This document shows, one piece after another, positions 50,493 to 59,968 of a stretch of 64,000 nt of DNA. Position 1 is the first letter of the stretch. Every line of letters begins with the position of its first letter. The notes beneath the pieces were generated by a model. It searched no databases and was not told the origin of the DNA. It saw nothing but the letters and a program-made list of their open reading frames with translations. Origin of the DNA: [Clostridium] celerecrescens 18A. GTDB lineage: Bacteria; Bacillota; Clostridia; Lachnospirales; Lachnospiraceae. Location of the stretch: positions 124,001-188,000 of the forward strand of contig NZ_PGET01000001.1 in the NCBI RefSeq assembly GCF_002797975.1. The letters run 5' to 3'. The translations under genes and the position numbers were made by a program.

Positions 50493-50939
50493 ATGATACT
50501 TCGTACCATGACATTGGAGGATTATTACCAGGTACATAAGCTATGGACAGGAATCAAAGGATTTGGAATCCGAACGATAGACGATTCAAAGGAAGGCGTG
50601 GAAAAGTTTTTAAAGAGAAATCCCCAGACCAGCGTGGTGGCAGAAGAGGATGGAAACATCATCGGATCCATCTTATGCGGGCATGACGGACGGCGGGGCT
50701 GTATGTATCATGTTTGTGTGGCTGAGGAATACCGACAGAAGGGGGTTGGACAAAAAATGGCTCTGGATGCAATGAAACGGCTGCAAGAAGAAGGGATCAG
50801 CAAGGTAAACCTAATTGCTTTTAAGTCCAATGCTGTGGGAAATGAATTCTGGAGCAAGTCCGGCTGGACATACCGCAATGATATTAATTATTACGATTTT
50901 GACCTAATTGAAGTTAATTCCGTAAATTTTGTTGATTAA
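50493..50939 (+). CDS. GNAT acetyltransferase within the arginine operon
   Basis: GNAT protein of 148 residues: MILRTMTLEDYYQVHKLW, CGHDGRRGCMYHVCVAEEYR, acetyl-CoA loop QKGVGQKMAL, and NEFWSKSGWTYR. Its place between argC and argJ suggests a link to arginine or glutamate acetylation, but argJ already provides acetylglutamate, and this protein resembles general GNATs rather than ArgA. The ribosome site is AAGGAGAG. Confidence 0.88.
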   Translation: MILRTMTLEDYYQVHKLWTGIKGFGIRTIDDSKEGVEKFLKRNPQTSVVAEEDGNIIGSILCGHDGRRGCMYHVCVAEEYRQKGVGQKMALDAMKRLQEEGISKVNLIAFKSNAVGNEFWSKSGWTYRNDINYYDFDLIEVNSVNFVD

Positions 50940-50953
50940 GTGAGGAAAATGAG

Positions 50954-51346
50954 ATGAATTTAAAAAGAATATCTGTAGAATTTTCCGTATGCAAGCTGTC
51001 TGGTCCATCGGATATTTTAACACTTGACATGACCTCCGGATTCTGGTTTCTGGGTAAGACAGACGAGGAGCTGTCTCTGGTATGCGAAACTTCCTCAGTA
51101 CCTGAAAATGCGATAGAGCGTGAGGATGGTTTTCTGGCATTCCGTATAGAAGGAATCCTGGATTTTTCCCTCATTGGGATATTATCGAAAATATCAACGG
51201 TACTGGCAGATCATGGAATCGGAATATTTGCAGTATCTACATTTAATACAGATTACATTCTTGTGAAAAAGGAGAATTACGAAAAGGCTTTGAATCATCT
51301 GGAGGCCGCAGGGTATACGGTCACAGGAACAAAGGAGGAAAACTGA
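50954..51346 (+). CDS. ACT-domain protein (CASTOR/ACT_7-like)
   Basis: Amino-acid-binding protein of 130 residues made of two ACT-like units. The pattern (KLSGPSDILTLDMTSGFWFLG, LVCETSSVPENAI, LDFSLIGILSKISTVLADHGIG, FNTDYILVKKENYEKAL) is the CASTOR/ACT_7 type. In animals CASTOR1 binds arginine; here the gene sits in the arginine operon, 14 bp after the GNAT and 1 bp before argJ. A sensor that adjusts the GNAT or the pathway is plausible but not shown. Confidence 0.85.
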   Translation: MNLKRISVEFSVCKLSGPSDILTLDMTSGFWFLGKTDEELSLVCETSSVPENAIEREDGFLAFRIEGILDFSLIGILSKISTVLADHGIGIFAVSTFNTDYILVKKENYEKALNHLEAAGYTVTGTKEEN

Positions 51347-51347
51347 T

Positions 51348-52571
51348 ATGAAGCAGATAGACGGCGGAGTAACCGCGGCAAAAGGATTTAAGGCTGCATC
51401 CACAGCAGCGGGAATTAAATATAAAGACAGAAAAGACATGGCGATGATTTACAGCGAGATGCCCTGTAAGGCAGCAGGAACCTTTACCACCAATATTGTA
51501 AAAGCAGCCCCGGTAAAATGGGATAAGGTCGTTGTGGAGAATTCCACTTGCGCCCAGGCAGTTGTTGTCAATGCGGGCATTGCTAATGCCTGTACCGGAG
51601 AGGAAGGACTTCGTTACTGTATGGAAACAGCAGAGGCGGCAGCAGCGAGTCTTTCTATCCCCGTCAGTTCCGTGCTGGTGGCGTCCACCGGAGTGATCGG
51701 GAAACAGCTTCCTATGGACCGCATTGTGGCTGGCGTGAAAGCCATGGTGCCGGAACTTGACAGCAGCCAGGAAAGCGGGACGGCAGCGGCCATAGCCATT
51801 ATGACTACAGATACGGTAAAGAAAGAAGTTGCGGTTCAATTTGAAGCCGGAGGAAAGACCATCACCATGGGCGGCATGTGCAAGGGCTCTGGTATGATTC
51901 ATCCAGACATGTGCACCATGTTAAGCTTTGTAACCACGGATGCGGCTATTTCCAAAGAGCTTTTGCAGGAAGCCTTAAGAGAGGACATCAAAGACACCTA
52001 TAACATGATTTCCGTGGATGGGGATACCTCCACTAATGACACCGTGCTCCTTCTTGCAAATGGTATGGCGGGGAATGAGGAAATCCAGTCAAAGAACGAG
52101 GATTATGAGGCATTTTGCAAAGCGCTTAATTTCATTAATGAAACTCTGGCAAAGAAAATGGCAGGCGATGGGGAAGGCTGTACCGCATTGTTTGAGGTGA
52201 AAATCGTTGGAGCGGAAACAAAGGAACAGGCGGTGGCACTTTCAAAATCAGTGATCACCTCCAGCCTGACCAAAGCCGCTATTTTCGGCCATGACGCCAA
52301 CTGGGGCCGGATCCTTTGTGCCATGGGCTATTCCGGGGCCGTGTTTGATCCGGAGAAGGTGGACCTGTATTTTGAAAGCGCTGCGGGAAAGTTAAAAATC
52401 ATTGAAAACGGAGTCGCCCTTTCCTACAGTGAAGAGGAAGCCACCAGGATCTTATCAGAACCGGAAGTGACAGCAACTGCGGATATTAAATTGGGGGAAG
52501 CCACAGCTACGGCATGGGGATGTGACCTGACCTTTGATTATGTGAAGATCAATGCGGATTACCGCTCATAA
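51348..52571 (+). CDS. argJ: Glutamate N-acetyltransferase / amino-acid N-acetyltransferase
   Basis: Transfers acetyl from N-acetylornithine to glutamate and, in bifunctional forms, also uses acetyl-CoA; 407 residues. The proenzyme cleaves itself at the conserved IMTTDTVKK (about residue 148), giving two chains with Thr as nucleophile. GGMCKGSGMIHPDMCTML and the C-terminal GHDANWGRILCAMGYSG are conserved. The gene makes the cyclic route of arginine synthesis possible. Confidence 0.96.
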   Translation: MKQIDGGVTAAKGFKAASTAAGIKYKDRKDMAMIYSEMPCKAAGTFTTNIVKAAPVKWDKVVVENSTCAQAVVVNAGIANACTGEEGLRYCMETAEAAAASLSIPVSSVLVASTGVIGKQLPMDRIVAGVKAMVPELDSSQESGTAAAIAIMTTDTVKKEVAVQFEAGGKTITMGGMCKGSGMIHPDMCTMLSFVTTDAAISKELLQEALREDIKDTYNMISVDGDTSTNDTVLLLANGMAGNEEIQSKNEDYEAFCKALNFINETLAKKMAGDGEGCTALFEVKIVGAETKEQAVALSKSVITSSLTKAAIFGHDANWGRILCAMGYSGAVFDPEKVDLYFESAAGKLKIIENGVALSYSEEEATRILSEPEVTATADIKLGEATATAWGCDLTFDYVKINADYRS

Positions 52572-52694
52572 GAAGAGGAATATCTGTATATCAAAAGCGC
52601 AGGCTGGAAACACCTTACAGGTAACCCTTTACGTCCGGTATACGGCGGGGGCTCTGCCGGAAAACAGGCAGGTAAGAGGAAAGGAGAAATTTAT

Positions 52695-53606
52695 ATGCAA
52701 CTGGATCATAGCATTATGGAAAAAGCAGAGGTATTGATAGAAGCCCTCCCATATATACAGCGTTTCAACCGCAAAATCATTGTAGTAAAATACGGCGGAA
52801 GCGCAATGGTGGATGAGGAATTGAAAAAGCAGGTCATTCAGGATGTTGTGCTTTTAAAGCTGGTTGGCTTCAAGCCAATCATTGTACACGGCGGGGGAAA
52901 GGAAATCAGCAGGTGGGTAGAAAAGTCAGGCATGGAGCCTCATTTTGTCAATGGCCTCCGGGTTACCGATGAGCTTACTATGGAGATTGCAGAGATGGTG
53001 CTTAACCGGGTCAACAAAAGCCTGGTGCAGATGGTTAACGAACTGGGGATAAAAGCTGTGGGAATCAGCGGAAAGGATGGCATGATGTTAAAATGCCAAA
53101 AGCGCTTTTCAAACGGAGAGGACATTGGCTTTGTGGGAGATATTACGGAGGTGGATCCGCAAATCATATATGATTTACTGGAAAAGGATTTTCTCCCCAT
53201 CATCTGCCCTGTGGGCTTTGACGAGAGTTTTGAAACCTATAATATCAATGCCGATGATGCGGCCTGTGCCATTGCTACGGCTATGGAAGCGGAGAAGCTG
53301 GCTTTTTTGACAGATGTTGAGGGCGTTTATAAGGATTTTCAGAATAAGGAATCCCTTATTTCCGAAATGTCCATGACTGAAGCGCAGGAATTTGTGGAAA
53401 GCGGGATGCTGGGGGGAGGTATGCTCCCTAAGCTTCAAAACTGCATTGATGCTATGAAGCAGGGAGTATCCAGGGTACATATCATGGATGGACGGATTCC
53501 CCATTGCCTGCTTTTGGAAATATTCACGAACAGGGGAATCGGAACGGCCATAATGAGTGCAGGAGAGGAGCGTTTTTATCATGCGAAGCAAGCAGGAATA
53601 CATTGA
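52695..53606 (+). CDS. argB: Acetylglutamate kinase
   Basis: Phosphorylates N-acetylglutamate; 303 residues. It starts with helices typical of the family ([29 protein letters not shown]), then [12 protein letters not shown], the substrate part [19 protein letters not shown] and [12 protein letters not shown]. The N-terminal helix before KYGGSAM is the type found in arginine-inhibited hexameric enzymes, so feedback control by arginine is likely. Ribosome site AAAGGAG at 52680-52686. Its 3' end overlaps argD by 26 bp. Confidence 0.96.
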   Translation: MQLDHSIMEKAEVLIEALPYIQRFNRKIIVVKYGGSAMVDEELKKQVIQDVVLLKLVGFKPIIVHGGGKEISRWVEKSGMEPHFVNGLRVTDELTMEIAEMVLNRVNKSLVQMVNELGIKAVGISGKDGMMLKCQKRFSNGEDIGFVGDITEVDPQIIYDLLEKDFLPIICPVGFDESFETYNINADDAACAIATAMEAEKLAFLTDVEGVYKDFQNKESLISEMSMTEAQEFVESGMLGGGMLPKLQNCIDAMKQGVSRVHIMDGRIPHCLLLEIFTNRGIGTAIMSAGEERFYHAKQAGIH

Positions 53607-54780
53607 GAAAGCAGAATCGGAGATTTATAAGACTTATAACCGTTTTCCTATTGTTTTTGACCATGGGGACGGTGTCCGCCTTTATGACACGGATGGAGAG
53701 GAATATCTGGATTTTGGAGCAGGGATCGCTGTCATGGGTTTGGGCTATAATGACCCGGAATTTAATGAAGCCTTAAAGGAGCAGGTAGATAAGCTTCTTC
53801 ATACCTCCAATTTATTTTATAATGTCCCGGCTGTGGAAGCGGGAGAGCTTATTTTAAAGGTCTCGGGCATGGATAAGGTGTTTTTTACTAACAGCGGAAC
53901 GGAGGCGGTGGAAGGGGCTTTAAAGATAGCCAGAAGATACGCTTACAATAAGGACGGGGGCCATGACCACGAAATCATTGCCATGAAACATTCCTTTCAC
54001 GGCAGGAGCCTTGGAGCTCTTTCCGTAACAGGCAATGATCATTACCAGAAACCTTTTAAGCCTTTGCTTCCGGGAATTAAGTTTGCTGATTTTAATGATC
54101 TGGACAGTGTGAAGAAACTGCTGAATGATAAGACCTGCGCCATAATCATGGAAACCGTTCAGGGAGAAGGGGGCATCTATCCGGCCAGTGAGGAATTTTT
54201 AAAGGGTATAAGAGCACTTTGTGATGAGCATGACATGCTGCTGATTCTTGATGAGATCCAGTGTGGAATGGGGCGGACCGGTACCATGTTCGCCTGGCAG
54301 AAACACGGTGTAAAGCCTGATGTAATGACCGTGGCAAAGGCTTTGGGAAACGGCGTGCCAGTGGGAGCATTCCTGGCTGCAGGAAAAGCTGCAACAGCCA
54401 TGTCCCCCGGTGACCATGGAACCACCTACGGCGGTAACCCGTTTGTGACAGCTGCGGCGTTTAAGGTGCTGGAACTGTTTGAAAAGAGGAAGATCGTAGA
54501 TCATGTAAAGGAAATGGGAGAGTATCTTTCAAAGAAGCTTAAGTTTCTGGCAGACCGGTACGATATGATAACTTCACAGAGAGGAATCGGGCTGATCCAG
54601 GGCCTGGAGTTCTCTGTGCCGGTTGCTCCCATTGTGAGCCAGGCACTTCTAGAGCAAAAGCTGGTGCTCATCAGCGCCGGGGCGAATGTTATTCGCTTTG
54701 TCCCTCCGCTGGTGATCGAAAAAGAGCATGTGGATGAAATGGTGGAGAAGTTGGAGGCAGTGCTTAAGAGTCAGCTATAA
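53581..54780 (+). CDS. argD: Acetylornithine aminotransferase
   Basis: PLP aminotransferase of 399 residues. Marks are [49 protein letters not shown] and the PLP Lys in [20 protein letters not shown] 53581 follows AGGAGAGGAG (53561-53570); the overlap with argB implies coupling. Last gene of the operon. Confidence 0.95.
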   Translation: MRSKQEYIEKAESEIYKTYNRFPIVFDHGDGVRLYDTDGEEYLDFGAGIAVMGLGYNDPEFNEALKEQVDKLLHTSNLFYNVPAVEAGELILKVSGMDKVFFTNSGTEAVEGALKIARRYAYNKDGGHDHEIIAMKHSFHGRSLGALSVTGNDHYQKPFKPLLPGIKFADFNDLDSVKKLLNDKTCAIIMETVQGEGGIYPASEEFLKGIRALCDEHDMLLILDEIQCGMGRTGTMFAWQKHGVKPDVMTVAKALGNGVPVGAFLAAGKAATAMSPGDHGTTYGGNPFVTAAAFKVLELFEKRKIVDHVKEMGEYLSKKLKFLADRYDMITSQRGIGLIQGLEFSVPVAPIVSQALLEQKLVLISAGANVIRFVPPLVIEKEHVDEMVEKLEAVLKSQL

Positions 54781-54787
54781 TATTTTC

Positions 54788-54829
54788 GCCGGAGCTTTCA
54801 GAAGTAATTCTGATGGCTCCGGCTTTTTT
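54788..54829 (+). terminator. Terminator of the arginine operon
   Basis: GCCGGAGC (54788-54795) pairs with GCTCCGGC (54816-54823), with an inner TCAGAA/TTCTGA stem, followed by TTTTTTA. Confidence 0.9.
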
Positions 54830-55194
54830 AGTCTGCACTCACATCTTCAATAATCCCGTCTCAATACTGATTTTCTTGATTGTCATCTGGCTGTCTCCCT
54901 ATTGTTTATAAATTATAACAAATAATGAACGATATAAAGATGATTATGTGGTATATATATGTATTTATCAATAAGAGCAAAGAAAGGAATTGTAAAAACG
55001 ATATAAGAAAGCTGTTTAATAAAATATTTTTCTGTGCAATAGTACTTGACATCTCTTTCTGAGGATGGTAGTATTGGCTTAAGAAAATACAGATAAAGAA
55101 GCTGTTTTATTTTTTGACAAAAAGGAAAAACGTTTTACCAAAATAAGAGTAAAATGGTATCCTTTTACACTATATTTTTAAAGGAGGTATTTCA
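54830..55194. other. Intergenic region before the BMP transporter
   Basis: Holds the promoter at 55046-55074, a perfect AAAACGTTTT palindrome at 55127-55136 (LacI-family or CcpA-like centre) and a dyad GTAAAA/TTTTAC at 55149-55168. A 15-codon reverse frame near 54,890 has a site but is not called. Confidence 0.5.
55046..55074 (+). promoter_or_regulatory. Promoter of the nucleoside transport operon
   Basis: TTGACA (55046-55051), 17-bp spacer, TAGTAT (55069-55074). The leader of about 115 nt includes the palindromes noted above. Confidence 0.7.
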
Positions 55195-56322
55195 ATGAAA
55201 AAAAGAGTTTTGAGCATTCTGATGACGGCAGCACTGGCGGTATCGCTGACCGGCTGTTCCGGCGGGGCAGGAGCAGCAAAAGAGGCCGGTAAGACGGTAG
55301 AGGCAACCGCAGGGACAACTGCAAAGGCTGCATCAGAGAATGGGGAAGGAAAGGAAAAGGCAGGAGCCGGAAAAAGGGTATGTATCGTGTATTCCGGAAA
55401 TTTAGGGGACAAGTCCTATAATGATTCCTGCAATGAGGGGGCAAAAGAGGCTGCCGCAGATTATGGAGTGGAAATTAAAAATCTGGAGGGTACATCTGCA
55501 GAAGAATGGGAGGCAAACTTTTTATCTGCCTGTGAGGACGGTTATGATCTTGTTATCTGCTCTTCCTCTAACTTTGAAGAGTATATGAAAGAGCATTGTG
55601 CCAGCTATCCGAACGTAAAATTTGCGATTATCGACACCACGGTGGAAGGCGATAATATCGTATCCATCAGCTTCGCACAGAATCAGGGTTCTTTCCTGGC
55701 AGGTGCGGCAGCAGCCATGTTTACCCAGAAAACAGATATTGAAGGGGTAAACCCGGACAAGATCATTGGCTGGGTAGGAGGAATGGATATTCCGGTTCTT
55801 CATGATTTCTTTACAGGATATGAGCAGGGAGCGAAATACATAGACCCGGATATTAAGGTTCTTCAGTCTTTTGCAGGAACATGGAACGATCCGTTAAAGG
55901 GTAAGGAGCTGACTCTGGCACAGTTTGATCAGGGAGCGGATATCGTAATGAACGTCGCTTCCGGTACAGGCCCAGGAATTCTGGAAGGAGCAAAGGAAGC
56001 AGGAAAATATGCCATAGGTGTGGATTTGAACCAGGATAATGACCAGCCGGGAAGCGTACTGACCTCTATGGTAAAGCGTGTGGACACAGCCTGCTATCTG
56101 GCAATCCAGTCAGTGGTTGAAGGTACATTTAAGGGAAATTCCACTTCTTATCTGACCATAAAGGAAGAAGGTGTCGGCCTGACCGATTTCAGTGTAATGA
56201 AAGAGCACCTGGGAGATAAATTCCCTGAAGATATCGTAGAAAAAGTAAAAGAACTGGAAGAGAAGATTGTTTCCGGGGAAATAGTTGTAGAGAATTATAC
56301 CGGTTTCGGTGCAAATAAATAG
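55195..56322 (+). CDS. BMP/PnrA-family nucleoside-binding lipoprotein
   Basis: Substrate-binding protein of 375 residues for a nucleoside importer. The lipobox is LTGC (Cys near 22), followed by an Ala/Glu/Gly/Lys linker. The BMP fold begins VCIVYSGNLGDKSYNDSC and contains FAIIDTTVEGDNIVSISFAQ, GSFLAGAAAAMFTQ and GIDLNQD-like VGVDLNQDNDQ. Members of this family, such as PnrA of Treponema, bind purine nucleosides. AAAGGAGG at 55180-55187 sets the start. Confidence 0.93.
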   Translation: MKKRVLSILMTAALAVSLTGCSGGAGAAKEAGKTVEATAGTTAKAASENGEGKEKAGAGKRVCIVYSGNLGDKSYNDSCNEGAKEAAADYGVEIKNLEGTSAEEWEANFLSACEDGYDLVICSSSNFEEYMKEHCASYPNVKFAIIDTTVEGDNIVSISFAQNQGSFLAGAAAAMFTQKTDIEGVNPDKIIGWVGGMDIPVLHDFFTGYEQGAKYIDPDIKVLQSFAGTWNDPLKGKELTLAQFDQGADIVMNVASGTGPGILEGAKEAGKYAIGVDLNQDNDQPGSVLTSMVKRVDTACYLAIQSVVEGTFKGNSTSYLTIKEEGVGLTDFSVMKEHLGDKFPEDIVEKVKELEEKIVSGEIVVENYTGFGANK

Positions 56323-56343
56323 CAGGAATTGAAAAGAATGCAG

Positions 56344-56388
56344 AATGGTTTGGATTTCCTGATTCCCCTCGGGTTTCCAAACCATTTT
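56344..56388 (+). terminator. Intercistronic hairpin between the BMP and ATPase genes
   Basis: AATGGTTTGGA (56344-56354) pairs perfectly with TCCAAACCATT (56376-56386), followed by TT. It is probably an attenuating or RNA-stabilising stem that keeps the binding protein in excess over the membrane parts. Confidence 0.6.
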
Positions 56389-56440
56389 ACAATCATAAGG
56401 TGCGGGAGACGGCTACTAACATAAAGAAGAGGGTGAAAGT

Positions 56441-57979
56441 TTGAGCGAATATGTAATTGAGATGAAGGATATTGTAAAATCATTCGGAAATGTTCATGCA
56501 GTAAGGAACGGGCAGTTCACCTTAAAAAAGGGTGAGATCCATTCTCTGATCGGAGAAAACGGAGCCGGAAAGTCCACCATGATGAAGCTGCTTTACGGTA
56601 TGTATCCCATTGATGACGGAAGCATCCGGATCCATGGAGATCATATCCCATCCATCTCTCCTAAAATTGCCATTGAAAAAGGCATCGGAATGGTGCATCA
56701 GGAATTTATGCTGGTCAATGAACTGACGGTATTAGAAAACATTATTCTGGGATTTGAACCACGCCGTGGTATCACCATTGATTTTGATAAGGCCAGAAAG
56801 ACGGTGGAACAGTATATCAGTCAGTATGGAATGGATATCCAGCTAGGGAAGAAGATCAATCAGATATCAGTGGGTGAGGCACAAAGGGTGGAGATCATCA
56901 AAACCTTAACCAGGGGAGCCAATGTGATCATTCTGGACGAGCCTACGGCAGTCCTGACACCCCAGGAAACAAGACAGCTTTTTGTAATTCTTCAGAATTT
57001 AAGAAAAGATGGAAAATCACTGGTGTTTATCTCTCATAAATTGAATGAGGTCATGGAGATTTCCGACCGCATCAGCGTAATGCGCCAGGGAAATTATATT
57101 GGAAGCGTATATAAGGAAGAGACATCCCCGGCAGAGCTTGCTAAAATGATGATCGGAAGAGAAGTGTTTTTAAATATTGAAAAAACCCAGACAAAGCCGG
57201 GGGAAAAGGTTTTGGAAGTAAAGGATGTATGGGTTTCCGGAGAAAAGGAGATCTCAAAGATCAGGGGAGTATCACTGGATGTCCGGGAGGGAGAGATCGT
57301 TGGTATAGCGGGAATCGATGGAAACGGACAGAGTGAGTTGATTGAGGCAATCGCAGGACTCAGGCGGGTTGAGAAAGGAAGCGTGCTTTTAGACGGAAAA
57401 GAGATAGCGGGCCTTAGTCCAAAGCAGATCCGGAAGGCCGGATTGTCCCATATTCCGGAAGATCGCAATACAAGGGGCTTAAACCGGTCCATGAGCATCA
57501 AGGAAAACCTCATAGCCGTACAGGTAGGGGAAACTCCATTTTGCCGGGGCGTCGTACGAAATGATATGGAAACGCTGGAATATGCTAAAAAGTTGTCTGA
57601 GGTTTTTGACATCCGTCCCAGAGATCCGGAGATATCTACCCAGTCCCTGTCAGGTGGAAATGCACAAAAGGTCGTGGTTGCAAGGGAAGTTTCTATTGGG
57701 GGGAAGCTTCTGGTTGCATCCCAGCCTACCAGAGGTGTTGATATCGGAGCCATTGAATCCATCCGGAAAATTCTTCAGGAGGTCAAAGCCAAGGGAATGG
57801 GAGTTTTACTGGTTTCTGCTGACTTGGAGGAAATTTTGTCCCTTTCAGACCGGATCGTCGTCATGCACGAAGGCAGGATAACAGGAAGGCTGAAAGCAGA
57901 GGAAGCCAACGAGGAAAATCTGGGATTATTGATGATGGGCGGAACTGCATCGGCTGAAGAAAGGGGAAGTACAACATGA
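56441..57979 (+). CDS. Nucleoside ABC importer, double ATP-binding protein
   Basis: ATPase of 512 residues with two ABC domains in one chain, as in sugar and nucleoside importers (RbsA/NupA type). The first has GENGAGKS, VGEAQRVEII and VIILDEPTAVLT; the second has GIDGNGQSE, SGGNAQKVVVARE and LLVASQPTRGVD. The degenerate Walker A of the second half is normal for the family. The TTG start at 56441 follows GAAGAGGG. It overlaps the first permease by 4 bp. Confidence 0.94.
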   Translation: MSEYVIEMKDIVKSFGNVHAVRNGQFTLKKGEIHSLIGENGAGKSTMMKLLYGMYPIDDGSIRIHGDHIPSISPKIAIEKGIGMVHQEFMLVNELTVLENIILGFEPRRGITIDFDKARKTVEQYISQYGMDIQLGKKINQISVGEAQRVEIIKTLTRGANVIILDEPTAVLTPQETRQLFVILQNLRKDGKSLVFISHKLNEVMEISDRISVMRQGNYIGSVYKEETSPAELAKMMIGREVFLNIEKTQTKPGEKVLEVKDVWVSGEKEISKIRGVSLDVREGEIVGIAGIDGNGQSELIEAIAGLRRVEKGSVLLDGKEIAGLSPKQIRKAGLSHIPEDRNTRGLNRSMSIKENLIAVQVGETPFCRGVVRNDMETLEYAKKLSEVFDIRPRDPEISTQSLSGGNAQKVVVAREVSIGGKLLVASQPTRGVDIGAIESIRKILQEVKAKGMGVLLVSADLEEILSLSDRIVVMHEGRITGRLKAEEANEENLGLLMMGGTASAEERGSTT

Positions 57980-59007
57980 ATGTGGCGGTAAAGAGCATAC
58001 AGAAAATTTTACTTACCATGCTGCTTGCATTGGCGATCGGTGCTTTATTTATCCTATTTATCGGGGAAAATCCCCTGGAGGCCTATGGGGCGCTGCTGCG
58101 TGGAGCATTTAACGGGAAACTCAAGATTGGAACCACCCTGGCCAGCTTTACACCCCTTCTCCTCACCTCTTGTGCGTTTGCGGTCGCGGCAAAAGCGGGA
58201 GCATTCAACGTTGGAGTGGAAGGTGAGGTGTTTCTGGGAGGCATTACTGCCGCATATATCGGAATCAATTGGACATTTCTTCCGGCTCCTCTCCTCTTAA
58301 TCGTCTGCTTTCTGGGAGCCATGGCAGTGGCAGCATTGTGGGCACTTATTCCAGCTGTGCTGAAGGCTTATTACCGTGTGAGTGAGGTTTGTGTGACCAT
58401 TCTCATGAACAGCGTAGCTCTGTACATAACCTCTTATCTGGTCAGCGGCCCCATGAGTGCAGGCGTGGCCAATGCCCAGTCTCTGCCGGTGACTGTGAAC
58501 CTGCCTCAGTTTATGAAGCCGAGCAGTGTTAATGCGGGACTTTTCATAGCCCTTATCACAGTGGTTCTTATGATCTGGGTCTTAAACAAGACTACTTTTG
58601 GATATAAGGTAAAAACAGTGGGAACCAACCCATCACATGCGGAGTATGTGGGCATCAGTCCCAAGAAAATATTTATACAATCTATGATGCTCAGCGGAGC
58701 ATTGGGCGGTATGGCCGGCTGCATTGAAGTTTTGGGTGTTCACGGTTATTTCTTAAATAATTTTGCGGCTGGGCTTGGTTCCAACGGCATGCTGGCCTCT
58801 CTGATCGTTAAAAACAATCTGGTTTTTGCACCCTTTATGTCCTTCTTCCTGGCGGTGTTAAAATCAGGAGCCATGGGAATGCAGCAGAGTACCGGTGTAC
58901 CAAAATCGATTGTTGACACCATAACAGCAGTTTTTATTATTGTGGCAACCATGGAGCTGTTGTTTCAGTTTAAGGATAAGAAAAATAAAAAGGAAAAGAG
59001 CAAATAG
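57976..59007 (+). CDS. Nucleoside ABC importer permease 1
   Basis: Integral membrane subunit of 343 residues with about nine helices, BPD_transp_2 type. It contains AGAFNVGVEGEVFLGGI, RVSEVCVTILMNSVALY and AVGTNP-like VKTVGTNPSHAEYVGI. A Lys-rich tail ends the protein. It pairs with the next gene to form the channel. Confidence 0.92.
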   Translation: MNVAVKSIQKILLTMLLALAIGALFILFIGENPLEAYGALLRGAFNGKLKIGTTLASFTPLLLTSCAFAVAAKAGAFNVGVEGEVFLGGITAAYIGINWTFLPAPLLLIVCFLGAMAVAALWALIPAVLKAYYRVSEVCVTILMNSVALYITSYLVSGPMSAGVANAQSLPVTVNLPQFMKPSSVNAGLFIALITVVLMIWVLNKTTFGYKVKTVGTNPSHAEYVGISPKKIFIQSMMLSGALGGMAGCIEVLGVHGYFLNNFAAGLGSNGMLASLIVKNNLVFAPFMSFFLAVLKSGAMGMQQSTGVPKSIVDTITAVFIIVATMELLFQFKDKKNKKEKSK

Positions 59008-59021
59008 GAGGAGGCAGGACT

Positions 59022-59954
59022 ATGGATTTAGGAAAAATTTTCAGTGTATCCCTGATATATGCAACCTTTCGTTCTGCCACGCCTATTATTTATGCGGCTT
59101 TGTGTGCAGCCATCACTCAGCAGGCAGATATTTTAAATATCGGAACGGAAGGAATCATGCTGACCGGTGCATTTGCGGCAGTAGCGGTCAGTTATTTAAC
59201 AGGAAGCTGGTTTTTGGGAGTCGTAGTTGCCATGATTGCAGGACTTATTATGGCCATGATCATGGCAGTAGGCCATATCCGTTATAAAGCGGAGATCTGT
59301 GCCATCGGCATGGGCATCAATTTATTTGCACTGGCGATCACCAAGTTTCTTTTAAACAGCGTTTTGGGAAAAAGCGGTACGTTTTCAGAACCGGGGATCA
59401 TTGCGATCCCAAGAGTCAGTCTTCCATTTCTGGCTAAAGTCCCATTTCTGCAAGAGATTTTTGACAACTGGTGCATCACAGAGTGGTTTGTTATTGTACT
59501 GATTATACTGGTCTGGTTTGTATTTTATAAAACGGTCTGGGGCCTTCGCTTAAGGGCAGTAGGCCAGTTTCCAATGGCAGCACAGACGGCAGGAATTAAT
59601 GTTAATTCCATGAAATACCGGGCCATAGCCATATCGGGCCTGATCGGAGGCCTGGCAGGAGCCCATTTGTCCCTGGGATACAGCAAAATGTTTACGGAGA
59701 ATATGACAAATGCCAGGGGATTTATGGGAGTGGCGGCTATGTATTTCGGAGGAGCCCACCCAATCCTGACTGCGGCAGGATGTCTGGTGTTCGGGTTGAC
59801 AGATTCCATAGGTGCCAGGCTTCAGGCTTACGGAGTGCCGTCCCAGCTGGTACTTTTGATGCCTTATGTGGTGACCATAATCACCCTGGCAGTATCCATG
59901 GCATCTAAAATGGCAAGGGAGAAGAAGAAAAAGAGTGCATTAGCAAAAGCTTAA
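59022..59954 (+). CDS. Nucleoside ABC importer permease 2
   Basis: Second membrane subunit of 310 residues: RSATPIIYAALCAAITQQAD, ILNIGTEGIMLTGAF and LRAVGQFPMAAQTAGINVNS are typical of the YufQ/NupC-type partner. It starts 14 bp after the first permease, behind GGAGGAGG. Together with the ATPase and BMP lipoprotein it makes a full importer. Confidence 0.92.
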   Translation: MDLGKIFSVSLIYATFRSATPIIYAALCAAITQQADILNIGTEGIMLTGAFAAVAVSYLTGSWFLGVVVAMIAGLIMAMIMAVGHIRYKAEICAIGMGINLFALAITKFLLNSVLGKSGTFSEPGIIAIPRVSLPFLAKVPFLQEIFDNWCITEWFVIVLIILVWFVFYKTVWGLRLRAVGQFPMAAQTAGINVNSMKYRAIAISGLIGGLAGAHLSLGYSKMFTENMTNARGFMGVAAMYFGGAHPILTAAGCLVFGLTDSIGARLQAYGVPSQLVLLMPYVVTIITLAVSMASKMAREKKKKSALAKA

Positions 59955-59968
59955 AAGGAGAATAATCA

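Noticed and set aside
54870..54900. Reverse-strand 15-codon frame with a ribosome-like site
   Set aside because: Too short to support, no hairpin or conserved role; could be a remnant start of a lost gene.
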